NCBI RefSeq assembly: GCF_035975855.1
Contig: NZ_CP109055.1
Coordinates: 10,292,001 to 10,356,000, forward strand
Direction: 5' to 3'
Length of the DNA stretch: 64,000 bases
Origin: Streptomyces sp. NBC_01304
GTDB lineage: Bacteria; Actinomycetota; Actinomycetes; Streptomycetales; Streptomycetaceae
The stretch's first letter is position 1. The number at the start of each line of letters is the position of its first letter. The translations under genes and the position numbers were made by a program. Positions 19,270 through 26,822 of this stretch are shown in pieces. The notes beneath the pieces are model-generated. The model saw only the letters and a list, made by a program, of their open reading frames with translations. It was not told the DNA's origin and ran no database searches.

Positions 19270-20280
19270 TCAGGTGCCGCCGCCGCGCCGGAAGGCGGCC
19301 CGGTAGTCCCGCGGGCGCCGGCCGGTGTGCCGGGCGAACAGCGCGGCGAAGGTCGCCGGGTCCCGGTAGCCGACCGTGGCGGCGACGGCGGCGACGGTCC
19401 GGTCCGTGGTCTCGAGGAGATGGCGGGCCCGGCGGACGCGCGACGACTGCAGATACTCGAGCGGGCTGAGGCCGGTCTCGTCCGCGAAGCGGCGCAGCAG
19501 CGTCCGGGTGCTGACATGGAACGCGTCCGACAGCCCCGCGAGGTCGTAGCGGTCGGCCAGGTGCTGGTCGAGCCGCCGCATGACCCGGTGCGAGAACGCG
19601 TTCCCGGGCCGCGGCAGCAGCCTCGCGTCGACGTACGGCGCCTGGGACACGCGCGCGTCGTCGACGAGCGCCACCCGCGCGGTGGTCCTGGCCACGCCGG
19701 CGCCGCTGTGCCGGCGGATCAGCTCAAGGGCGAAGTCGTACATGGCGCTGAAGGCCGCCGCGGTCGTCACACCTCGGTCGGTGACGACAAGGCGATCGGG
19801 GTGAACCTCCGCGTCCGGGCAGCGCCGGGCCAGTTCGTCCGCGAACAGCCAGGCCGTGGTGGCCCGGCGCCCGTCGAGCAGCCCCGCCTCGGCGAGCAGG
19901 AACGCCCCGACACACAGCGAGACGACGGCCCGGCCCGTGGCGGCGTGCGCGCGGATCGCCGCGACCTCCGGGGCGAGCGGCGCCAGCTTCGCGTCCATGT
20001 CCAGGCCCGGCAGCAGCTCGAACCCCGGCACGACGAGGACGTCGACCTCGCGCAGCGGCGAGACGGCGAGGACCACTCCGCCGGATGCGGCGACGCGACG
20101 ACGGGGCGAGAGCACCGACACCTCGTAGCCGGGGCGTTCGGGACCGGCCACGTGCGAGGCCATCGTCAGGAGATCGGGGATGCCGAACACCTCGGACGCG
20201 AAGCAGCCCGGATAGGCCAGGACACCGACCCGCAGCGCGCTCACACCCGGCTCCTCGTCCACACTCACCTCCTTGGCCAC
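19270..20280 (-). CDS. GlxA-family transcriptional regulator (DJ-1 + AraC)
   Basis: A 336-residue regulator made of a DJ-1/PfpI-like domain (about 15-200; RVGVLAYPGCFASEVFGIPD and the nucleophile-elbow-like VVSLCVGAFLLAEAGLLDGR with Cys) and a C-terminal AraC HTH (about 225-325; LAGLSDAFHVSTRTLLRRF and VAATVGYRDPATFAALFARH). GlxA-type regulators respond to small molecules and activate nearby genes. It lies immediately upstream, in the same direction, of the VOC gene whose promoter carries the shared block, so it is one candidate activator. Its own start at ATG 20280 overlaps no neighbour; the DLH-like gene is divergent. Confidence 0.92.
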   Translation of the reverse strand: MAKEVSVDEEPGVSALRVGVLAYPGCFASEVFGIPDLLTMASHVAGPERPGYEVSVLSPRRRVAASGGVVLAVSPLREVDVLVVPGFELLPGLDMDAKLAPLAPEVAAIRAHAATGRAVVSLCVGAFLLAEAGLLDGRRATTAWLFADELARRCPDAEVHPDRLVVTDRGVTTAAAFSAMYDFALELIRRHSGAGVARTTARVALVDDARVSQAPYVDARLLPRPGNAFSHRVMRRLDQHLADRYDLAGLSDAFHVSTRTLLRRFADETGLSPLEYLQSSRVRRARHLLETTDRTVAAVAATVGYRDPATFAALFARHTGRRPRDYRAAFRRGGGT

Positions 20281-20409
20281 ACTCCCTCCTCAGCCGCACC
20301 CGCCTCCTCGGCGCCTGCGCGCGTCGGCGCCGGCCGATGGCGAGATTACCGTCAGGCATGGCGATATGGCCCCTCCCCCGATGCGGGTGCTTCGCTCCAG
20401 GCTGTCCCC

Positions 20410-21234
20410 ATGAGTGCTGCCGACGGACGTCTTGACGACGCGATCACGGACTTCTCCCGACAACTCGTGGACGTGGACGGGGTGGTGAAGACGGTGTACG
20501 TCGCCGGCTCCGGGCCGGCCGTCGTACTGATGCCGGAGATGCCGGGCATCAGCCCCGACGTCCTGCGCCTCGCGCGGTGGGTGCGGGATGCGGGCTTCAC
20601 CGTCCACGTGCCCTCGCTCTTCGGCACGGACGGGGCCTTTCCCACGGCCGAGGGCGGCGAGAAGGTGGTCCGACGCGCCTGCGTCAGCGCCGAGTTCCGC
20701 GCATTCGCCGGGGGCGGCACCAGCCCCGTCACGGCCTGGCTGCGCGGCCTCGCACGGCAGGCCCACGCCGCCTGCGGCGGGCCGGGAGTCGGCGCCATCG
20801 GCCTGTGCTTCACCGGCAACTTCGCCCTCGCCATGGCGTTGGAGCCGGCCGTCGTCGCGCCCGTGGTCAACCATCCGTCACTGCCCCTGGACGACCCCGC
20901 CGGCATCGAGCTCAGCGACGAGGACGCCCATGCCGTACGGGACCGCATCGCGCGCGACGGCCTGCGCGTCCTCGCCTACCGCTTCGAGGGCGACCGCTGG
21001 TGCACCGGGCAGCGCTTCGCCGCCTACCGGGCGTTGCTCGGCGAGGCCTTCGACGGCCGTGTCCTGCCGGACGGTTCGGCCCGCACCGACCCGCCGCCGT
21101 TCTTCCGCGACATGGTCGAGACGCCGCACAGCGTGGTCACCGCCCACCTGGTCGACGAGGAGGGACATCCCACGGTGCGGGCCCGGGACGAGATCCTCGC
21201 CTTCCTCAAGGACCGCCTGCAGCCGCTGAATTGA
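20410..21234 (+). CDS. Dienelactone hydrolase-family protein, second copy
   Basis: A 274-residue paralogue of the protein at 3938-4768. They share MPEMPGI/MAEIPGI, RRACVSAEFRAFAGGGTSPV against KVCVSREFTLLARGRTSPV, CGGPGVGAIGLCFTGNFALAMA against CGGPGVGAVGMCLTGGFALAMA, and the C-terminal HSVVTAHLVDEEGHPTVRA. The nucleophile Cys is present (GLCFTG). The start ATG 20410 has no strong ribosome-binding site. It is divergent from the GlxA regulator with 129 bp between them, so the regulator may control it, and is followed by an MFS gene 63 bp on. Confidence 0.88.
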   Translation: MSAADGRLDDAITDFSRQLVDVDGVVKTVYVAGSGPAVVLMPEMPGISPDVLRLARWVRDAGFTVHVPSLFGTDGAFPTAEGGEKVVRRACVSAEFRAFAGGGTSPVTAWLRGLARQAHAACGGPGVGAIGLCFTGNFALAMALEPAVVAPVVNHPSLPLDDPAGIELSDEDAHAVRDRIARDGLRVLAYRFEGDRWCTGQRFAAYRALLGEAFDGRVLPDGSARTDPPPFFRDMVETPHSVVTAHLVDEEGHPTVRARDEILAFLKDRLQPLN

Positions 21235-21297
21235 CCCATGTTTGTCGCGCGATAATGCACCCTGGTCAGGTGGCTTTGGCTACCTAGGCTCGGGCGC

Positions 21298-22506
21298 ATG
21301 ACAACTCTTCAAGTGTCCGGGCCCGTGGTCGAACCCTCACCAGTCAAGGGCTGGCTCGCCGTCCTCGCCGTGACCCTGGGCATCTTCGCCCTGATGACCT
21401 CCGAGCTGCTGCCCGTCGGTCTGCTCACCCCGATCGGCTCGGCCCTGCACGTCTCCGAGGGCACCGCCGGGCTGATGGTGACGGTGCCCGGTCTGGTCGC
21501 GGCGGTCTCGGCCCCGCTGGTGACGGTCGCCACCGGCAAGGTGGACCGGCGCCTGGTCCTCGCCGTGCTGATCGGCCTGGTGGGCGCGGCCAACCTCGCC
21601 TCCGCCTTCGCCACCAGCTTCGCCGTGGTGCTCGTTGCCCGTTTCCTCATCGGCATCAGCGTCGGCGGGTTCTGGTCCCTGGCCGGCGGCATCGCCCTGC
21701 GCCTGGTTCCCGCGCGGCACGTCACCCGTGCAACGGCCGTCATCTTCGGCGGAGTCGAGGCCGCCTCCGTGCTCGGCGTGCCCACCGGCACCCTCATCGG
21801 TGACTTCAGCGGCTGGCGCACCGCGTTCGCCGCCGTCGGCATACTCGGCCTCACCTCGCTGGCCTGCATGATCTTCCTGATGCCGAAGGTGGCTCCGGAG
21901 GCGACCCTCACGTTCGCCGATCTGCCGAAGGTGTTCCGCGCCAACGCCGCGCTGCGGGTGGGCATCGCCATGACGTTCCTCGTCATCACCGGGCACTTCG
22001 TGGCGTACACGTTCGTCCGGCCGGTCCTGCAGGCCGACGGCGTCGAGCCCGGCATGATCGGGGCGCTGCTGCTCGCCTTCGGAGTCGCCGGTATCTGCGG
22101 CAACTTCCTCGCGGGCGCCCTGATCACCAAGCGGCTGCGGCAGACGGCCGTCGGCATCGCGGCGATCCTCACCACGGCCATGGTGCTGCTCGCCGTGACG
22201 GACCACGACGTCTACACGGCCGGCGCGATCCTCATCCTGTGGGGCCTGGGCTACGGGGCCGTCCCAGTGACCTTCCAGACCTGGATCCTCGACGCGGCAC
22301 CGCACGCCACCGAGGCCGCCTCCTCGCTGTACGTGTCGATGTTCAACCTGTCCATCGCGCTCGGCGCCCTCTTCGGAGGCCTGGCCGTGGACAGCTTCGC
22401 CACGGCCGGCGTCCTGTGGATCGGCGGCGGACTCGCCCTGCTCGCGCTGCTTGTGCTGCTGCTCGGGACAGGGGGAGCGGGCAACTCCCGGCGTGCCGCG
22501 CACTGA
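21298..22506 (+). CDS. MFS transporter, DHA1 drug-efflux type
   Basis: A 402-residue membrane protein with twelve hydrophobic segments and no long loops except the central one. The first helix is WLAVLAVTLGIFALMTSELL; the motif-A region after TM2 is VTVATGKVDRRLVLAVL, and ARFLIGISVGGFWSLAGGIA is the TM4-5 region. It is closest in feel to the AraJ/NepI-like arabinose or purine efflux branch of DHA1. Start ATG 21298. It probably exports a small molecule; no substrate evidence exists beyond its place after a DLH-like gene. Confidence 0.9.
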   Translation: MTTLQVSGPVVEPSPVKGWLAVLAVTLGIFALMTSELLPVGLLTPIGSALHVSEGTAGLMVTVPGLVAAVSAPLVTVATGKVDRRLVLAVLIGLVGAANLASAFATSFAVVLVARFLIGISVGGFWSLAGGIALRLVPARHVTRATAVIFGGVEAASVLGVPTGTLIGDFSGWRTAFAAVGILGLTSLACMIFLMPKVAPEATLTFADLPKVFRANAALRVGIAMTFLVITGHFVAYTFVRPVLQADGVEPGMIGALLLAFGVAGICGNFLAGALITKRLRQTAVGIAAILTTAMVLLAVTDHDVYTAGAILILWGLGYGAVPVTFQTWILDAAPHATEAASSLYVSMFNLSIALGALFGGLAVDSFATAGVLWIGGGLALLALLVLLLGTGGAGNSRRAAH

Positions 22507-22558
22507 TCGCGCCCGGGGCCGACCGCTCACGGCACTGCGGCGGACCCGGGCTCCCTCG

Positions 22559-22972
22559 TCAGCCGCGTACCTCCTGAATGCGCAGGAGATTGCCCGCCGG
22601 ATCGCGCACGGCGCACTCGCGTACGCCGTCCAGTTGCTCCGTCGGACCGTGGACGACCTCGGCACCGCCGGCCTGCAGCCGGGCGAAGACGGCGTCGAGG
22701 TCCGGGGCCGCCAGCAGGAGGCCCGCGTAGGTCCCCTTGGCCATCATCTCGGCGATGGTCCGACGCTCGTCGTCGGTGACACCGAGGTCGGACGCCGGTG
22801 GTTCCAGGACGAGGGACGGGCCCGCCCCGCCCGCCGGGCCGACCGTGATCCACCGCTTCCCGTCGTGCCCCGTGTCGCGCCGGACCTCGAAGCCGAGCAG
22901 GTCGCGGTAGAAGGCCAGGCAGGCATCCGGATCGTCGTGCGGCAGGAAGCTCGCGTGCAGCGTGAGGTGCAT
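22559..22972 (-). CDS. VOC (glyoxalase-fold) family protein
   Basis: A 137-residue VOC protein: MHLTLHASFLPHDDPDACLAFYRDLLGFEVRRD, a standard first beta-alpha-beta unit with FYRDLLGF, and a C-terminal ECAVRDPAGNLLRIQEV with the DPxGN turn of the second unit. ATG 22972 is preferred, with GGAG 8 bases upstream; an alternative TTG at 22990 would overlap the stop of the upstream broken VOC gene (TTGA). It lies 15 bp after that gene and is probably cotranscribed from the promoter at 23616-23662. Confidence 0.87.
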   Translation of the reverse strand: MHLTLHASFLPHDDPDACLAFYRDLLGFEVRRDTGHDGKRWITVGPAGGAGPSLVLEPPASDLGVTDDERRTIAEMMAKGTYAGLLLAAPDLDAVFARLQAGGAEVVHGPTEQLDGVRECAVRDPAGNLLRIQEVRG

Positions 22973-22986
22973 GGCGTCGCTCCGGC

Positions 22987-23608
22987 TCAATGTCCGGCCG
23001 CCGCTTCCCAGACGAACCCGTCCGGGTCGGCGAAGGACCCGCCGTCACTGCCGATCACCAACCGGTGCGAGCCGGTGCCGTCGATCGGGACGCCCGCATC
23101 CTTGGCCAGGGCCTTGCGTCCGTACAGCGCCAGCTTCACCAGGCTGCTGTCCGAGGAGGCGAACTCGACGTACTTGCGGCCGAAGCTCTTCGCCACGGTC
23201 AGTCCGCGCTCCGTGTAGAACTTCTTGGTCTCCGCCACGTCCGCGCAGCCCAGCAGGAGCACCATGTCGTCGATCTCCAGGGTGGCCGGGCCGGTGTCCT
23301 TCTTCTCCGAGGTGGCGACCTTCCAGATCGCCCCGTCCGGAGCCTGTACGACACCGCTGCAGCCCCAGAACGACTTGGCGACGGGCTTCAAGCACGGTGG
23401 CGCCCGCGGCGAGGGCGGCGTCGACGAGGGCCTTGACCGTGCCCGGCTGGGACACCGTCAGCGACAGCGTGAACCCGCGGAAGCCGGTCGTCGGTTCCTG
23501 TGCGGACCGCAGGCCGATCTGCTTTTCGAGGCCGAACGCGGCGAAGTAGAAGTCGTGGGCGGCCGCGGTGTCGGCCACGTCGAGGGTGATGGATTCGATG
23601 GAGGTCAT
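22987..23608 (-). pseudogene. Two-module VOC protein broken by a +1 frameshift
   Basis: Leftward from ATG 23608 the frame gives MTSIESITLDVADTAAAHDF and continues as a good VOC module to ALAAGATVLEA, then becomes nonsense. Another frame picks up exactly there with LKPVAKSFWGCSGVVQAPDG and runs to EAAAGH at 22987. Restoring one base, so that GTG-CTT-GAA reads GTG-CTG-AAG, joins them into one ~206-residue protein. The change is one extra T near 23392. Either a real recent mutation or a sequencing error is possible; both halves keep normal codon bias, so the loss must be recent. The second half could still be made from TTG 23391. Confidence 0.85.
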
Positions 23609-23615
23609 GGCAATG

Positions 23616-23662
23616 ACGTTAGGAGCGGACAGGGGTCCGGTGCTTCTCGATTCCTGACCGGT
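23616..23662 (-). promoter_or_regulatory. Promoter with 26-bp shared activator-like block (copy 2)
   Basis: Minus-strand block 23662-23637 (ACCGGTCAGGAATCG then AGAAGCACCGG), 15 bp, then -10 TAACGT (23621-23616). The -10 box ends 7 bp before ATG 23608, so the mRNA is probably leaderless; copy 1 instead has a ~39-nt leader with a ribosome-binding site. Confidence 0.7.
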
Positions 23663-23664
23663 TG

Positions 23665-23701
23665 TGCCGGGCCCGGCGAACGTGCGGCGCCGGGCCCGGC
23701 A
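23665..23701 (-). terminator. Terminator hairpin downstream of the sigma/CAP gene
   Basis: TGCCGGGCCCGGC (23665-23677) pairs with GCCGGGCCCGGCA (23689-23701), 100 bp beyond the leftward stop at 23802. The same bases also form a direct repeat with the following GAACGTGCG/AACGTGCG, so the hairpin may have arisen by local duplication of a palindrome. Confidence 0.6.
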
Positions 23702-23801
23702 ACGTGCGCTTTCGGTCGCCTTCGGCTGCGCTCAGCCGCTCGCCGACGTGGGCGTCGTGCCGGCCTGGCAGTTGCTCGACGAGTGAAAGGAGCCTTGAGG
23801 G

Positions 23802-25550
23802 CTACCAGCCGAAGACCTGCGTCCAGGTCCAGTCCTTGGTGACGACGCCGAGACCCATGGTGGTCAGGCCGCAGTTGAGGATGTTTTCGCGGTGGCCCTG
23901 CGAGTTCATCCACGCGTCCATCACGCTCTCGGCGGAGTTCTGGCCGCGGGCGATGTTCTCGGCGCCGGGGTTGTCGTAGCCCTGTGCCTTGGCGCGGTCG
24001 GCGAAGGTGCGGCCGTCCTGGCTGGTGTGGTCGAAGTAGTTGTTCGCCGACATGTCCTCGCTGTGCAGCTGCGCGGCACGGGCCAGACGGCTGTCGTACT
24101 TCACGGGCTTGCAACCCGCCTTGCCCCGCTCGGCGTTGACGAGCGCCAGGACCTGGGCGCCCGGGGTGTCCGCGGGATCGGCCGTGGGCGCGGGCCGCTG
24201 CGTGGTCGGCTTCGGCTTGGGGGTCGTGGGCTTCGGCTTGGGCTTGGCCGACGCGGAGGCCTTCGTACGCGACGGACTGGGCTTGGTCGAGGGCGAGTTG
24301 CTCGGCGAGGCGGACGGCGAGGCCGCCGACGAGGAAGGCAGCGGCGACCCGGGTGTGGACGCGGACCGCACATTGTCGCCGTCCTCCGGCTTGTCCGGCG
24401 ACAGCACGGCGATCCCGGCGACCGTGCCCCCGGTGACCAGCAGCGCGGCGGCCACGGCACCGACCGTGGCGCGCCGCCTGCGTATGCGCCGCGTCCGACG
24501 GGCCTCCACCCGGCCCCCGCCCACCGTGCCGACGACACCGGTGCCGTCACCCGGAGCGCCGTACGCGTCAGAAGCCGTATGCGAATCGGATCCGTAGGCG
24601 CCAGCACCCGCGCCGGAGTCGGATCCATACGCGTCAGAACCCGCTCCGAATCCCGGGTCCGCGAAGCCCATAGCCTCCCCGTGGCCGCCCCCACCGTGAT
24701 GACCCGCAAGGCCGAACTCCGCCCCGCCGTCCGCCCCTGCCCCTGCCCCCGCACCCGCGAAGCCGATCGCCGCCGCGCCGAGCAGCCCGGCCGCCACCGG
24801 AACCAGTCCGAGGCCCACCAACAGCCCCTCCGCGGGCACCAGTCCGGCCTCATAACGCGCACAGTCCGCGCACTCGCGCACGTGCCGGGCGATCCGCTTG
24901 CGCCACAGCGCCGACGGGGAGCCGTCCCACACCCCGGTCACCTGGTCGAGGAACGCACAGCGCGGCACCGCGGTGAGCGCCCGCACGATCAGCCGGGCCG
25001 TCTCCAGCTGCGTCTTCATCCGCTGTACGCGCACGGCGGTGTGCTGCGGCGACAGCGCCATGGCCGCGGCCACCTCGGCCCGGCTCAGCTCACCGGCCGC
25101 CTCCAGCCACCACAGCGACAGCAGGGCGCGGTCGTCGTCGTCCAGCCAGCGGGTCGCCTCGGCCACCTCCCGGCGCTGACCGGCGAGACCGAGCCGCACG
25201 ATGGTGAGGTCGACGAAGTCGGCGCCCGGGTCGGCCACGTCGTAGCCGTCCTGCAGACCGGGGGCGGTCGGCGCGGCATTGCGGACGTGCCAGTGGTTGC
25301 GTATCTGGTTCATGGCGATGGCCACCAGCCAGGACCGGAAGTTCGCCGGGTCGTCGAGCGAGCCGAGACCGCGCAGGGCCCGCAGCATCGTCTCCTGCAC
25401 GACGTCGTCCGCGTCGGCATGTCCGTTCAGGGCCCGGCCCACGATGTTGTAGACCAGCGGCAGATACGCGGCTATCAGGTCGTCCTGCGCCTGCTGGTCG
25501 CCACACCGTGCCGCCGTGACCAGATCGTGGTCGCGCCTGCCTGTGTCCAT
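23802..25550 (-). CDS. ECF-like sigma factor fused to membrane-anchored CAP domain
   Basis: A 582-residue multi-domain protein. Residues 10-90 hold sigma region 2 (DDVVQETMLRALRGL at 48-62, NFRSWLVAIAMNQI), and 135-190 hold region 4 (LSRAEVAAAMALSPQHTAVRVQ). H223xxxC227xxC230 is the zinc motif of ZAS anti-sigma proteins. A hydrophobic patch spans 241-265; a Gly/Ala/Ser linker follows, then RRTRRIRRRR and a clear transmembrane helix at 361-383. A Pro/Ser/Lys wall-spanning linker (395-460) leads to a CAP/SCP domain at 463-582 (HSEDMSANNYFDH, SQGHRENILN). So sigma, built-in inhibitor and an exported sensor or effector domain are in one chain. Sigma factors with such C-terminal extensions are known in actinobacteria; how the sigma part is released is not evident from sequence. 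Confidence 0.88.
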   Translation of the reverse strand: MDTGRRDHDLVTAARCGDQQAQDDLIAAYLPLVYNIVGRALNGHADADDVVQETMLRALRGLGSLDDPANFRSWLVAIAMNQIRNHWHVRNAAPTAPGLQDGYDVADPGADFVDLTIVRLGLAGQRREVAEATRWLDDDDRALLSLWWLEAAGELSRAEVAAAMALSPQHTAVRVQRMKTQLETARLIVRALTAVPRCAFLDQVTGVWDGSPSALWRKRIARHVRECADCARYEAGLVPAEGLLVGLGLVPVAAGLLGAAAIGFAGAGAGAGADGGAEFGLAGHHGGGGHGEAMGFADPGFGAGSDAYGSDSGAGAGAYGSDSHTASDAYGAPGDGTGVVGTVGGGRVEARRTRRIRRRRATVGAVAAALLVTGGTVAGIAVLSPDKPEDGDNVRSASTPGSPLPSSSAASPSASPSNSPSTKPSPSRTKASASAKPKPKPTTPKPKPTTQRPAPTADPADTPGAQVLALVNAERGKAGCKPVKYDSRLARAAQLHSEDMSANNYFDHTSQDGRTFADRAKAQGYDNPGAENIARGQNSAESVMDAWMNSQGHRENILNCGLTTMGLGVVTKDWTWTQVFGW

Positions 25551-25787
25551 GCCGGTCCACTTCCCCTAGTCGGTCGTTGCTCGGTGGCTGTTCGCTTGTC
25601 GCTCGGGCGTCGCGTGGTCGTCGCTCGTCCCGGCCGACACAGGGGAGACCTTCGGCAGGGGGCGCGATAACAAGAAATGCGCCGTGAATCGGCACACGCC
25701 TTCGAAAGGCGTCTCGATCGCCGTGCACAATCTCCCGAAGCCCTGGGCGCTGTCAACGACTCAGGCCACACTCGCGAGGAGACCGCC

Positions 25788-26753
25788 ATGGACCGGCCGT
25801 ACCCGCCCGTCGAACCGTACGAGGAGGGCCTCCTCGACGTCGGCGGCGGCCAGCAGATCTACTGGGAGACGAGCGGCAACCCCGAGGGAAAGCCGGCCCT
25901 GTGCGTGCACGGCGGGCCGGGCAACGGCGGCCATCGCTGGGCCCGCCGCAACTTCGACCCCGAGGTCTACCGGACCGTCCTGTTCGACCAGCGCGGCTGC
26001 GGCGAGAGCCTGCCGCACGCGTCCGACCCGGCCGTCGGCCTGGGCGAGAACACGACCGAGCACCTGATCGCCGACATGGAGCGGCTGCGCGAGCACCTGG
26101 GCATCGAGCGCTGGCTGCTGTTCGGCGGCTCGTGGGGCTCGACCCTGATCCTCGCCTACGCCGAACGCCACCCGGAGCGGGTCTCCGAGATCGTCATCGC
26201 GGGCGTGACCATGACCCGCCCCGAGGAGACCGACTGGCTGTACCGCGGCGTCGGCCGCCTGCTGCCCGGCCCCTGGGAGGCGTTCCGCGACGCGCTGCCG
26301 GAGGCGGACCGCGACGGCAACCTCGTGGCCGCCTACGACCGGCTTATGAACGACCCGGACGAGGCGGTGCGGGCGAAGGCGGCCCGCGACTGGTGCACCT
26401 GGGAGGATGCCGTCATCGCGCACGAGGTCCTCGGCGCACCGGGCGCGTACAGCGACAAGACGGACGACGGGCTCCTTGCCTTCACCCGGATCTGCGCGCA
26501 CTACTTCGCGCACGACGCCTGGCTCGACGACGGGCAGCTGCTGGGCGACGCGCACCGGCTCGCCGGGATCCCGGGGGTCTTGATCCACGGCCGGCTCGAC
26601 CTGGGCAGCCCGCTGAAGTCGGCCTGGGAACTCGCCAAGGTGTGGCCGGACGCGGAGCTCAAGGTCATCGACGACTCGGGGCACACCGGCAGCCCCGCCA
26701 TGCAGGACGCGGTCCTGGCGGCGATCGCCCGGTTCGGCAGAAACGGGCGGTGA
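25788..26753 (+). CDS. pip: Proline iminopeptidase
   Basis: A 321-residue alpha/beta-hydrolase of the prolyl aminopeptidase family (peptidase S33), which removes N-terminal proline from peptides in the cytosol. CVHGGPGNGGH is the oxyanion motif, LFDQRGCGESLPHA is the family's DQRGCG(R/E)S signature, and LLFGGSWGSTLILAYA carries the nucleophile (GGSWGS). The catalytic Asp (HGRLDLGSP) and His (DDSGHTGS) follow. Length and order fit the family. ATG 25788 follows GAGGAG at 7-8 bases. It is a lone gene between the divergent sigma/CAP gene and the convergent KAS. Confidence 0.93.
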   Translation: MDRPYPPVEPYEEGLLDVGGGQQIYWETSGNPEGKPALCVHGGPGNGGHRWARRNFDPEVYRTVLFDQRGCGESLPHASDPAVGLGENTTEHLIADMERLREHLGIERWLLFGGSWGSTLILAYAERHPERVSEIVIAGVTMTRPEETDWLYRGVGRLLPGPWEAFRDALPEADRDGNLVAAYDRLMNDPDEAVRAKAARDWCTWEDAVIAHEVLGAPGAYSDKTDDGLLAFTRICAHYFAHDAWLDDGQLLGDAHRLAGIPGVLIHGRLDLGSPLKSAWELAKVWPDAELKVIDDSGHTGSPAMQDAVLAAIARFGRNGR

Positions 26754-26763
26754 AGCAGGGTCC

Positions 26764-26822
26764 GCCCGGGCCCGCGCACCGTCAGACGCAGCGGTGCCCG
26801 GGCCCGCGCACCGTCAGACGCA
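26764..26822. repeat. Duplicated 3' end of the KAS gene (offset 32 bp)
   Basis: A 27-bp unit GCCCGGGCCCGCGCACC-GTCAGACGCA occurs at 26796-26822, where it contains the KAS stop (TCA 26814-26816 on this strand), and again at 26764-26790, offset 32 bp. The duplicate supplies an extra stop codon 32 bp further on in the direction of transcription. Confidence 0.88.
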
